A stretch of 64,000 nt of DNA from assembly GCA_040383885.1 (NCBI GenBank), contig JBEICQ010000001.1, forward strand, positions 1 through 64,000, given 5' to 3'. The position numbers and the translations under genes are program-made. The notes beneath the pieces were generated by a model that saw only the letters and a program-made list of their open reading frames with translations, did no database searches and was not told where the DNA came from. Position 1 is the first letter of the stretch. Every line of letters starts with the position of its first letter. The stretch comes from JBEICQ01 sp040383885. Its GTDB lineage: Bacteria > Bacteroidota > Bacteroidia > UBA4408. This document shows, piece after piece, positions 34,741 to 42,818 of the stretch.

Positions 34741-35841
34741 ATGGGACTAACATGCGGAATTGTAGGATTACCCAATGTAGGCAAATCCACCCTCTTTAAC
34801 TGCTTATCCAATGCCCGGGCGCAGGCTGCAAACTTTCCGTTTTGCACCATTGAGCCCAACCTGGGGGTAATCACGGTTCCCGACGCCAGGCTCAACCAAT
34901 TGTCTGACCTGGTTAAACCGCAAAAAATCATTCCGGCAACCATCGAAATTGTAGACATTGCAGGGCTTGTAAAAGGTGCCAGCAAAGGCGAGGGCTTAGG
35001 CAATAAGTTCCTCGCAAATATTCGCGAAACCCAAGCCATCATTCATGTATTAAGATGTTTTGATGACGGCAATATTGTGCATGTTGACGGAAGTGTAAAC
35101 CCGCTACGCGACAAAGAGACCATCGATTTTGAATTGCAGCTAAAGGACCTGGAAAGTGTGGAAAAAAAGATGCAGCGCTATGAAAAAATGGCCAAGGTTG
35201 GGAGTGACAAAGAGGCAAAAAAAACTTTTGATGTCCTCACCATTTTTAAGAAGCACCTCGAAGAAGGAAAATCTGCCAGAAGTGCACCCGTTTTACCCGA
35301 AGATTTTAAATACATAGAGGATCTGTGTTTGCTCACAGTGAAACCTGTATTATATGTTTGTAATGTGGATGCCGATTCGGTGAACACCGGAAATGCCTAT
35401 GTAGAACAGGTAAAACAGGCCATTGCCGGAGAAAATGCCGAGGTATTGCTGATCACTGCTGCCCTTGAGGCTGAAATTGCATCCCTTGAAAATCCGGATG
35501 ACAGGGCCATGTTTCTGAGTGATGTAGGCCTGAGTGAGCCGGGGGTAAATAAACTCATCAGGGCTGCTTACCGCTTGCTCAATCTTGAAACATATTTTAC
35601 TGCCGGAGAAAAAGAAGTGAGGGCATGGACCATTTCAAAGGGAATGACGGCTCCACAAGCGGCAGGTATTATTCACAGCGACTTTGAGAGAGGTTTTATC
35701 AGGGCAGAAGTCATCGCTTTCGAAAACTTTCTCAAATATGGATCCGAAGCTGCATGCCGTGAATCCGGAAAATTGCAGGTAGAAGGCAAGGAGTATATTG
35801 TGCAAGACGGAGATGTGATGCACTTCCGCTTTAATGTTTAG
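34741..35841 (+). CDS. ychF: Redox-regulated ATPase YchF (Obg-like)
   Basis: 366 residues, the usual length. The P-loop Gly-Leu-Pro-Asn-Val-Gly-Lys-Ser-Thr-Leu-Phe-Asn starts at about residue 8, switch II contains Asp-Ile-Ala-Gly-Leu-Val-Lys-Gly-Ala, and the base-recognition site reads Cys-Asn-Val-Asp rather than Asn-Lys-x-Asp, as expected for a family that prefers ATP over GTP. A C-terminal TGS domain (about 280-365) ends with Val-Gln-Asp-Gly-Asp-Val-Met-His-Phe-Arg-Phe. YchF binds ribosomes and is linked to stress responses; exact role unsettled. Its last 11 nt overlap the convergent lycopene cyclase gene. Confidence 0.97.
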   Translation: MGLTCGIVGLPNVGKSTLFNCLSNARAQAANFPFCTIEPNLGVITVPDARLNQLSDLVKPQKIIPATIEIVDIAGLVKGASKGEGLGNKFLANIRETQAIIHVLRCFDDGNIVHVDGSVNPLRDKETIDFELQLKDLESVEKKMQRYEKMAKVGSDKEAKKTFDVLTIFKKHLEEGKSARSAPVLPEDFKYIEDLCLLTVKPVLYVCNVDADSVNTGNAYVEQVKQAIAGENAEVLLITAALEAEIASLENPDDRAMFLSDVGLSEPGVNKLIRAAYRLLNLETYFTAGEKEVRAWTISKGMTAPQAAGIIHSDFERGFIRAEVIAFENFLKYGSEAACRESGKLQVEGKEYIVQDGDVMHFRFNV

Positions 35842-36514
35842 GAGCCGGATTATTCGTTTTTTCCATCACAGTAACCACGCCCAGCATCAGCACCAAAGAA
35901 TACACAGTATCTTCTACCGGCACAGTGCCAATGCGCATTCCCATGATATGTTCCGGAGCATATATCACCACAGGTAAAGCTGTGAGTACACCGTTTACTA
36001 AAAAAAAAGGGATGAGATGCAGGAGATAAGCCACCATAAATTTTCCGAGCCAGGGCTTTTTTAGCAGGTATACATGCAGAAGCAAGAAAACCGCTCCGAT
36101 CGAAAAATTAACGAGGGTGTAAAGGTGCGCATGATAATAAACCGCGAGCGAGAAAATGATGACTACGAGGGCAGGAAGCAGTTTGTAGAGCATCGGAAGT
36201 GAAAACGAGTAGGAAAAATAAACCTTATAACAAGCATAAATAAAAACACTCGCATAAGGCACGCAGATAAAAAACAACACTTCCTCGAGGGGAAGGTTAA
36301 AAATATAAATGCCACATATATAGTCAGGATTGAAACTCCAAATACCATTGGCTGTGAACCAGATGTCCCATAGGATGAAAAAGGTGCCTGTGATGCCTAT
36401 GCCTGCAAAAAGACCTTTCCACTGCTTAAAGAATGCCACCTTTTTGTCGAAACTCAACAAGAAGGGAAAGAGCACCGATGCCAGATCGAGAAAAAGGTAG
36501 GTATACTTGCCCAT
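35831..36514 (-). CDS. Lycopene cyclase-domain membrane protein (CrtYcd type)
   Basis: 227 residues from the ATG at 36514 (Met-Gly-Lys-Tyr-Thr-Tyr-Leu, the family start); the 36532 start is less likely. About seven TM segments are visible. Two diagnostic stretches are Trp-Asp-Ile-Trp-Phe-Thr with Gly-Ile-Trp-Ser-Phe-Asn (about residues 48-65) and Asn-Leu-Pro-Leu-Glu-Glu-Val-Leu-Phe-Phe (about 74-83); a second Pro-Val-Glu-Asp motif lies near the C-terminus, matching the two-repeat heterodimeric-type cyclases fused in one chain. It should cyclise lycopene ends to beta-ionone rings for carotenoids. No other carotenoid gene is in the window. 56 nt downstream of it is the end of sucC. Confidence 0.88.
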   Translation of the reverse strand: MGKYTYLFLDLASVLFPFLLSFDKKVAFFKQWKGLFAGIGITGTFFILWDIWFTANGIWSFNPDYICGIYIFNLPLEEVLFFICVPYASVFIYACYKVYFSYSFSLPMLYKLLPALVVIIFSLAVYYHAHLYTLVNFSIGAVFLLLHVYLLKKPWLGKFMVAYLLHLIPFFLVNGVLTALPVVIYAPEHIMGMRIGTVPVEDTVYSLVLMLGVVTVMEKTNNPAPKH

Positions 36515-36570
36515 GCCTTGAATTAGAACCAAACTGTGTTGCGAATGTTCGGCAAGGCCTTAATGGAAAA

Positions 36571-37782
36571 TCAGGAGAGCAGTTTCTTAACAAGGTCGGC
36601 GGCTTCCTGCAATTCAATCGCAGAATATACCTGAAGGCCTGACTCATCAATGATTTTCTTCGCTTCCACAGCGTTGGTACCTTGCAATCGCACGATGATG
36701 GGCACTTTAATTGAACCCATGTTGTTGTAAGCTTCAACAATTCCCTGTGCCACTCGGTCGCAACGAACAATTCCTCCAAATATATTTACGAGGATGGCCT
36801 TTACATTGGGATCTTTGAGGATAATCCGAAAAGCCTGTTCCACCCTTTGCGCATTTGCTGTGCCGCCTACATCAAGAAAATTGGCGGGTTCGCCACCGGA
36901 GAGTTTGATAATATCCATGGTAGCCATGGCAAGACCTGCACCATTTACCATACAACCAACATTGCCATCGAGCTTTACATAATTGAGGTTGTGTTCGCCG
37001 GCTTCCACTTCGGTAGGATCTTCTTCTGAAATGTCGCGCAAGGCTTCGTAATCTTTATGACGGTAAAGTGCATTTTCGTCAAAAGAGAGCTTGGTATCTA
37101 CCGCCAGGATGTGGTTGTCGGAGGTTTTAAGTACCGGGTTTATTTCAAGCAATGAGGCATCAATGGAATCATAGGCCTTGTAGAGAGCGCTTACAAATTT
37201 TACCATGTGTTTGAATGCATCTCCCTCGAGTCCAAGATTAAAGGCAATCTTTCTGGCCTGAAAAGGAAGAAGTCCGGTTTTGGGATCAATCTCTTCTTTG
37301 TGAATCAGGTGAGGGGTATGATGGGCCACATCCTCTATATTCATTCCACCTTCTGTGGAATACATGATGATGTTGCGCCCCTTGGCACGGTCGAGCAGTA
37401 CGCTCATGTAGTATTCTTTGGTTGGGGATTCGCCCGGGTAGTATACATCTGCTGCTACCAGTACTTTGTTTACCTGTTTGCCGGCGGGACCGGTTTGCAG
37501 GGTTACCAGGGTTTTCCCCAGAATGTTACCCGAAATGGTTTCCACATCCTGAATGGTCTTTGCCAGGGCAACTCCTCTTTGTTCAGACCCTATGATGGTT
37601 CCTTTGCCCCTTCCGCCGGCATGAATCTGTGCTTTGATGACCCAAAGCTTGGTGCCGGTGAGTTTGCTCAATTCATTTGCAGCCTCTACGGCCTGTTTTG
37701 GCGTTTCGGCTACGATGCCTTCGGCAATGGGAACACCGAAACTTTTAAGGATGTCTTTGCCCTGATATTCGTGGATATTCAT
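36571..37782 (-). CDS. sucC: ADP-forming succinate-CoA ligase, beta subunit
   Basis: 403 residues. TCA-cycle enzyme that makes succinate and ATP (or GTP) from succinyl-CoA together with the alpha subunit, which is not in the window. The ATP-grasp domain starts with Met-Asn-Ile-His-Glu-Tyr-Gln-Gly-Lys; the Lys/Gly-rich loop Gly-Gly-Arg-Gly-Lys-Gly follows near 55-60. The C-terminal CoA-ligase half has Gly-Asn-Val-Gly-Cys-Met-Val-Asn-Gly-Ala-Gly-Leu-Ala and Phe-Leu-Asp-Val-Gly-Gly-Thr-Ala. Length and motifs match the family without gaps. It is divergent from the TPR-SpoIIE gene (109 nt apart). Confidence 0.97.
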   Translation of the reverse strand: MNIHEYQGKDILKSFGVPIAEGIVAETPKQAVEAANELSKLTGTKLWVIKAQIHAGGRGKGTIIGSEQRGVALAKTIQDVETISGNILGKTLVTLQTGPAGKQVNKVLVAADVYYPGESPTKEYYMSVLLDRAKGRNIIMYSTEGGMNIEDVAHHTPHLIHKEEIDPKTGLLPFQARKIAFNLGLEGDAFKHMVKFVSALYKAYDSIDASLLEINPVLKTSDNHILAVDTKLSFDENALYRHKDYEALRDISEEDPTEVEAGEHNLNYVKLDGNVGCMVNGAGLAMATMDIIKLSGGEPANFLDVGGTANAQRVEQAFRIILKDPNVKAILVNIFGGIVRCDRVAQGIVEAYNNMGSIKVPIIVRLQGTNAVEAKKIIDESGLQVYSAIELQEAADLVKKLLS

Positions 37783-37891
37783 TGTTAAAACAAAATCTGC
37801 GGGCTAAATTAGGCAAAAGAAATTTAAGAAATTGTAACCTTTTGAGGTTGGTTTCGCGTAATACCCCCCACATTTCAAATCAATACTCAAC

Positions 37892-39817
37892 ATGAACACA
37901 CTGTTACACAAGGTTCCCGAGTCACAGGCTATCGAACTTCCGGCCCTGGAAACTTCAAGGATGCTGACCGGTTTTGCATCCCTGATTTCTGCAGGAAAAC
38001 TTCCTGAGAAAAAGGATGTTTTGTTCGCGTTGGCACTTAGCAGGGAATTGCGTAACCAGGCATACATCGGTCAAAGTCTATACTACTTGGCGCAGGTCTT
38101 CTTAGCCGATGAAAATCCACGCCAGTCACTTATTATTCTTGACGAAGCAAAAAAATTGCTTGCAGGTGAAGACAAGCCCCTTGTGATGCTGCAATGCCTC
38201 GAACTCACAGGCAAAGTGTATCAATCCCTGGAGGATTGTGAGATGGCGCTCGGCGAATACTTCTCAGCACTCGAAATCATCAATGAAAATCTTTCCCTTG
38301 AATACTGCAAGGGTTCCCTTCACCACAAAATTGGAATGGCGTTTAAATCAACCCGTGATTTTGACAATGCCGTTTCACATTTCCGTAAATACCTTCATTT
38401 ATCAGAAAAATACAAGCAGAGCAATGACATTGCCCAGGCCTGTTTTGAATTGGGCAACATGCTTACCCTGAGTGATGAGTATGCAGAAGCTGCTGTTTAT
38501 CTGCGCAAATCACAGGAGATGGCTTTTGTCATGGGCAATAAACATCTTGAATTGTTTGCTCTTGTTACCCGTGCCATTCTGAAAACCCGTTTGCGTCAGT
38601 TCAAAAAAGCCATGGCCTTGTTCGAAGAAGCAGAAACTGGAATCCTGGCCAATGGTAATGAGGAAATAAAAGCCCACCTGCTGAGAAGCAAAGCCAAGTT
38701 GTTCATCGACATGGAACTCTATCCTGAAGCACTTCAATTGCTGGATGAAGCTAGGATGTTGGCCGAAAAACTAAAATTAAACCAGGTGTTGCTGATGGTG
38801 TATAAATTTTACACCGTAGCCCATGAAGCCATGGGAAAATTTCAGTCGGCGCTGGAATTCAACAAACTTCATTTCAACCTTGAAAAGAAAATCCTTGAGG
38901 ACCGTTCCAAAACCAGGGTGCATGGTCTTCAAATGAAGTTTCAGATGGAAGAAGTTCTGAAAGAAAATGAAATATTTAAATTAAAGAATGTGGTTCTGCA
39001 GCAGGCCAACGACAAGATCTTGCAACAGAAAAATAAAATCGAGGCTTTTCATACCGAGCTTACTTCAAGTCTCACATATGCCAGCAAGATTCAGCGAGCT
39101 ATTTTGCCACTGAAAGAAGAAATTTCCGAAACTTTGCCCGGACATTTTGTGTTCTGGAAGCCGCGTGATGTGGTGAGTGGCGACTTCTACTGGCATTTCA
39201 ATGCAAAAACCCATACCTATATTGCTGCAGCCGATTGCACAGGTCATGGTGTACCGGGAGCCTTTATGAGCATGATCAGCAACACCATTCTCAACGAAGT
39301 GGTAGGCTCTAATCCGAATCTTTCTCCGGCTGAAATTCTCACCATGCTCAACCTGGAAATTAAAAAAGCACTGAAACAGGATTTGGGTGAAAAAGAAAGT
39401 CATGATGGTCTTGACATTGCCCTTTGTAAAATCGATAATACCAGTGGTGTAATCACCTTTAGCGGAGCAAACAGACCTCTTTATTTGGTAAAAAAGGGAG
39501 CTGATGAAATTACAGAAATCAAATCAGACAAAGGTTCTATCGGCGGAATGCATTCTCATAATGACAGGTTTTTTGCGCAACATTCCATACAACTGGAAAA
39601 AGGAGACAGGGTGTATCTTTTTACAGATGGCATCACCGATCAGTTTGGTGAAGACACGAACAAAAAATTGCGCCCTGTTAATTTCCGAACCTGGGTGATG
39701 GAAAGTGCGGGTATCCCCTTTGATGAATTGGAACATTACTATGCCGGAAAACTGGCTGAATGGCAAAAAGAGGAAAACCAAACAGACGACATTCTGGTGA
39801 TGGGGTTTGGTTTGTGA
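37892..39817 (+). CDS. TPR-repeat SpoIIE-family phosphatase
   Basis: 641 residues, no signal peptide or TM. Residues about 40-325 are tetratricopeptide-like helical pairs (repeated Ala-x-x-x-Tyr-x-x-Ala-Leu patterns), about 325-390 a coiled coil, and about 395-641 the PP2C/SpoIIE domain with Ser-Gly-Asp-Phe-Tyr-Trp, Asp-Cys-Thr-Gly-His-Gly-Val-Pro-Gly-Ala-Phe-Met-Ser-Met-Ile, Asp-Gly-Leu-Asp-Ile-Ala and a C-terminal Asp-Asp-Ile-Leu. All metal-binding Asp residues are present. It is a paralogue of the two other SpoIIE proteins of this window and probably dephosphorylates Ser/Thr of a regulatory protein chosen through the TPR region. Single gene, with a terminator behind it. Confidence 0.93.
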   Translation: MNTLLHKVPESQAIELPALETSRMLTGFASLISAGKLPEKKDVLFALALSRELRNQAYIGQSLYYLAQVFLADENPRQSLIILDEAKKLLAGEDKPLVMLQCLELTGKVYQSLEDCEMALGEYFSALEIINENLSLEYCKGSLHHKIGMAFKSTRDFDNAVSHFRKYLHLSEKYKQSNDIAQACFELGNMLTLSDEYAEAAVYLRKSQEMAFVMGNKHLELFALVTRAILKTRLRQFKKAMALFEEAETGILANGNEEIKAHLLRSKAKLFIDMELYPEALQLLDEARMLAEKLKLNQVLLMVYKFYTVAHEAMGKFQSALEFNKLHFNLEKKILEDRSKTRVHGLQMKFQMEEVLKENEIFKLKNVVLQQANDKILQQKNKIEAFHTELTSSLTYASKIQRAILPLKEEISETLPGHFVFWKPRDVVSGDFYWHFNAKTHTYIAAADCTGHGVPGAFMSMISNTILNEVVGSNPNLSPAEILTMLNLEIKKALKQDLGEKESHDGLDIALCKIDNTSGVITFSGANRPLYLVKKGADEITEIKSDKGSIGGMHSHNDRFFAQHSIQLEKGDRVYLFTDGITDQFGEDTNKKLRPVNFRTWVMESAGIPFDELEHYYAGKLAEWQKEENQTDDILVMGFGL

Positions 39818-39841
39818 ACAACTTTGTGAATTTGTCCTTAG

Positions 39842-39867
39842 GCCCCATCAATTGACGGGGCTTTTTT
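39842..39867 (+). terminator. Intrinsic terminator after the TPR-SpoIIE gene
   Basis: GCCCC and GGGGC pair around an imperfect inner stem with an AATT loop, followed by six T. It lies 25 nt after the stop and 19 nt before the Mpl-like start. Confidence 0.75.
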
Positions 39868-39885
39868 CATATTAGTATTGTGCTG

Positions 39886-41247
39886 ATGAAACGCGTTCAT
39901 TTTATTGCCATTGGCGGAGCGGCCATGCACAGCCTGGCCCTTGCACTTAAAGGTGCCGGATATGAAGTAAGCGGCTCGGATGACGAAATCAACGAGCCTT
40001 CCAAGAGTCGTTTGAAGTTGGCAGGTTTACTGCCGGAAAAAATTGGTTGGTATCCGGAGCATATTCACCCGGGTATCGATGGAATAATCCTGGGTATGCA
40101 TGCCCGAAAAGACAATCCTGAACTGCTCCGGGCACAGGAACTTGGTATCAGGGTGATGTCTTATCCTGAGTTTGTATACGAGGCTACTAAAAACAAACAG
40201 CGCGTGGTGATTGGTGGCAGTCATGGCAAAACAAGCATCACTTCCATGATTCTGCATATCCTGAAAAAGTCAGAAAAAAAATTCGATTATTTGGCAGGTG
40301 CGCAAATCAGAGGATTCAACAACATGGTAGGCATTTCCAATGACTCGGAGATTGCCGTTATCGAAGGAGATGAATACCTGGCATCGCCCATTGACCCCAG
40401 GCCGAAATTTCACCTGTATCGCCCACATATAGCTGTAATAAGCGGGATTGCATGGGATCACATCAATGTGTTTCCAACATTCGAATCCTATGTTGAACAG
40501 TTTAAAATATTTACAGAATGTATTTCACAGGACGGTTCCTTAATCTATTCTGAAGAAGATTCTGAGGTAGTAAGAATTGCAGAAACGAGCCCTGCACAGA
40601 TTCATAAAATTCCTTATCGCGCCTATCCATCAGAAATCAATGATGGGATTACTTCTCTCATTTATGATGGAAAAAAATATCCCATCAGGGTATTCGGGAA
40701 ACACAATCTTCAGAACATTTCTGCTGCATTTGAAGTGTGTAAGCAACTTGGAATAACAGAGCAAGCCTGTTTGGAATCCATCGGAGATTTTGAGGGAGCG
40801 GCCCGAAGGTTGGAAAAAATATATGATACCGTGGAGAGAACCGTATTCAGAGATTTTGCCCACAGTCCTTCAAAATTAAAAGCCACGATTGAGGCTGTGA
40901 AGGAGCAGTTCATCAACAGACCTTTGATCGCCTGCATGGAGTTACATACTTTCAGTAGTTTAAATAAGCATTTTTTAACAGAGTACAAGGGCTGCATGGA
41001 AATGGCTGACAAGGCGGTGGTGTATTTCAATCCGAAAACCATCGAACATAAAAAATTACCATCTGTAAATGCCTCTGAAGTACATGCTGCTTTTGGTTCT
41101 GAAAAGCTTGTGGTTACTGATAATTCTCCTGATTTTTCTGCCTTGGTAAAAGACATGTTAGCCAAGTCAAGGCATCCTGTTTTGTTGTTGATGAGTTCGG
41201 GAACATATGATGGTGTGAACCTGGAAGACCTCTACAAAGAGGCTTAA
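39886..41247 (+). CDS. Mpl-like Mur ligase (UDP-MurNAc-peptide ligase)
   Basis: 453 residues from the ATG at 39886; a GTG two codons earlier is possible. Three-domain Mur ligase layout: N-terminal Rossmann segment His-Phe-Ile-Ala-Ile-Gly-Gly-Ala-Ala-Met-His (UDP-MurNAc binding), ATP loop Gly-Gly-Ser-His-Gly-Lys-Thr-Ser-Ile-Thr (about 109-118), and a C-terminal domain with Asp-Phe-Ala-His-Ser-Pro. The N-terminal pattern (Gly-Ser-Asp-Asp-Glu-Ile-Asn-Glu-Pro-Ser) fits the Bacteroidota Mpl-like group rather than classical MurC. It probably reattaches recycled murein tripeptide to UDP-MurNAc. Together with anmK this gives the window two cell-wall recycling genes. Mpl versus another Mur ligase specificity is not certain. 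Confidence 0.87.
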   Translation: MKRVHFIAIGGAAMHSLALALKGAGYEVSGSDDEINEPSKSRLKLAGLLPEKIGWYPEHIHPGIDGIILGMHARKDNPELLRAQELGIRVMSYPEFVYEATKNKQRVVIGGSHGKTSITSMILHILKKSEKKFDYLAGAQIRGFNNMVGISNDSEIAVIEGDEYLASPIDPRPKFHLYRPHIAVISGIAWDHINVFPTFESYVEQFKIFTECISQDGSLIYSEEDSEVVRIAETSPAQIHKIPYRAYPSEINDGITSLIYDGKKYPIRVFGKHNLQNISAAFEVCKQLGITEQACLESIGDFEGAARRLEKIYDTVERTVFRDFAHSPSKLKATIEAVKEQFINRPLIACMELHTFSSLNKHFLTEYKGCMEMADKAVVYFNPKTIEHKKLPSVNASEVHAAFGSEKLVVTDNSPDFSALVKDMLAKSRHPVLLLMSSGTYDGVNLEDLYKEA

Positions 41248-41306
41248 TTACCAAAGAAAATAACAGAATACTATTTTTTAGGACCAGCTTTTTGATGCAT
41301 TCAAAT

Positions 41307-42713
41307 TCAGCTAAATATTTTTCCAGGATTTAAAATCTCCTTGGGGTCGAAAACTTTTTTGATTGCTTTCATGAGCTGCAACTGAGCAGGTGTTTGCACC
41401 AGGTGCATATATCTTTTTTGCACATATCCGATGCCATGTTCACCGCTAATGGTTCCTCCCAGATTTTTACACAGGATAAATATTTCTGAAATGGCAGCAT
41501 GAATGTCATGCTCCCAAAAATTGTCGCTTAAACTTCCTTTTAGAATGTTGATATGGAGATTTCCATCACCTGCATGTCCATAGCAGATAGAGCGAAAACC
41601 ATATTTAAGTCCAATCTCTTTCACGCCTTCTATAAGTTCGGGGAGTTGTGCCCTCGGTACAACGGTATCTTCTTCTTTATAAACAGAACTGGCCCTTACT
41701 GCTTCAGCAACGGAGCGGCGAAGTTTCCATAAGCGATTTTTATCTGCTTCATCCTGGGCAAGAAGTATTTCTCCGGTTTCAAAAGTTGTAAGCAATTCAT
41801 AAGTTTTCTCAAGTTCTTCGCGGATGTGTTCCGTGTTGTTTCCATCAAATTCAATCAAGAGTTGTGCCTCTGCTTCGGCATCAGGTGCAAATCCTTCTAC
41901 CCCCAAAAATGCACAGGTTAAATCAATGGCGTCCTTCTCCATGAATTCGAGTGCAGAAGGATTCAGTCCTTTGCTAAATAGCAGTGAAACAGCTTCACAT
42001 GCCTGCCGAATTTTTTTAAACGGAACCAACATCACCTGTCTGTACATGGGATATGGAATGAGCTTGACCCTGATTTGTGTAACTACCGCAAGGGTTCCCT
42101 CACTGCCAATCATCAGGTGGGTGAGGTTGTATCCCGTTGAGTACTTTAAGGTGTTTGCGCCTGTCCAAAAAATTTCACCATCAGGTAGAACTACTTTCAG
42201 ATTGAGAATATAATCCCTGGTTGTACCATATTTGAGTGCCCTTGGTCCTCCGGAACTCAGCGCCACATTTCCGCCCAGGAAGCACGAACCTTTGCTGGCA
42301 GGATCGGGCGGATAAAAAAGTCCCAATTCCTGAACGGTCTGTTGCAACACTTCATTAATCACACCGGGCTCTACAGTTGCCTGAAGGTTGTTGGTATCTA
42401 TTTCAAGAATTCGGTTAAATTTTTCCATGGAGAGGATGACGCCTCCCCACACAGGCAATGCTCCACCACTAAGGCCCGTTCCTGCACCTCTCACCGTTAA
42501 GGGAATACTCCTTTGGTTGCAATGCTTTAAAACAACAGCAATCTGAGACTCATCTGCAGGAATGAGAACTACTTCAGGCACAAACACGAAATCCTCGGTA
42601 GCATCGGATGCATAAGCAAGCTTCTCTTCATGATTCACCCGGATTCCTCCTTCACCCAAATACTCCCTGAATAAATTGAGATCGTGAGCTTGTACCTGAT
42701 TGTATGTGTTCAT
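41307..42713 (-). CDS. FAD-linked oxidase, GlcD / D-lactate dehydrogenase-like
   Basis: 468 residues from the ATG at 42713 (a non-ATG start at 42731 is rejected). The FAD-binding PCMH domain has Pro-Leu-Thr-Val-Arg-Gly-Ala-Gly-Thr-Gly-Leu-Ser-Gly-Gly and Gly-Ser-Glu-Gly-Thr-Leu-Ala-Val-Val. The C-terminal FAD-oxidase half has Tyr-Gly-His-Ala-Gly-Asp-Gly-Asn-Leu-His and Ser-Gly-Glu-His-Gly-Ile-Gly, marks of the glycolate oxidase GlcD / D-lactate dehydrogenase group. It should oxidise a 2-hydroxy acid to the 2-oxo acid with an electron acceptor other than the window shows. No glcE/glcF gene is adjacent. Divergent from the DPP IV-like gene. Confidence 0.9.
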   Translation of the reverse strand: MNTYNQVQAHDLNLFREYLGEGGIRVNHEEKLAYASDATEDFVFVPEVVLIPADESQIAVVLKHCNQRSIPLTVRGAGTGLSGGALPVWGGVILSMEKFNRILEIDTNNLQATVEPGVINEVLQQTVQELGLFYPPDPASKGSCFLGGNVALSSGGPRALKYGTTRDYILNLKVVLPDGEIFWTGANTLKYSTGYNLTHLMIGSEGTLAVVTQIRVKLIPYPMYRQVMLVPFKKIRQACEAVSLLFSKGLNPSALEFMEKDAIDLTCAFLGVEGFAPDAEAEAQLLIEFDGNNTEHIREELEKTYELLTTFETGEILLAQDEADKNRLWKLRRSVAEAVRASSVYKEEDTVVPRAQLPELIEGVKEIGLKYGFRSICYGHAGDGNLHINILKGSLSDNFWEHDIHAAISEIFILCKNLGGTISGEHGIGYVQKRYMHLVQTPAQLQLMKAIKKVFDPKEILNPGKIFS

Positions 42714-42818
42714 GTTGCAAATTAAATGCAATTGTATGCAAAAGAAAATATCACTGTCTTTGTTAGCTGCGATTTTCCCATTAGTTTCACTTTATTTGCA
42801 TTTGATAAAACCAACACC

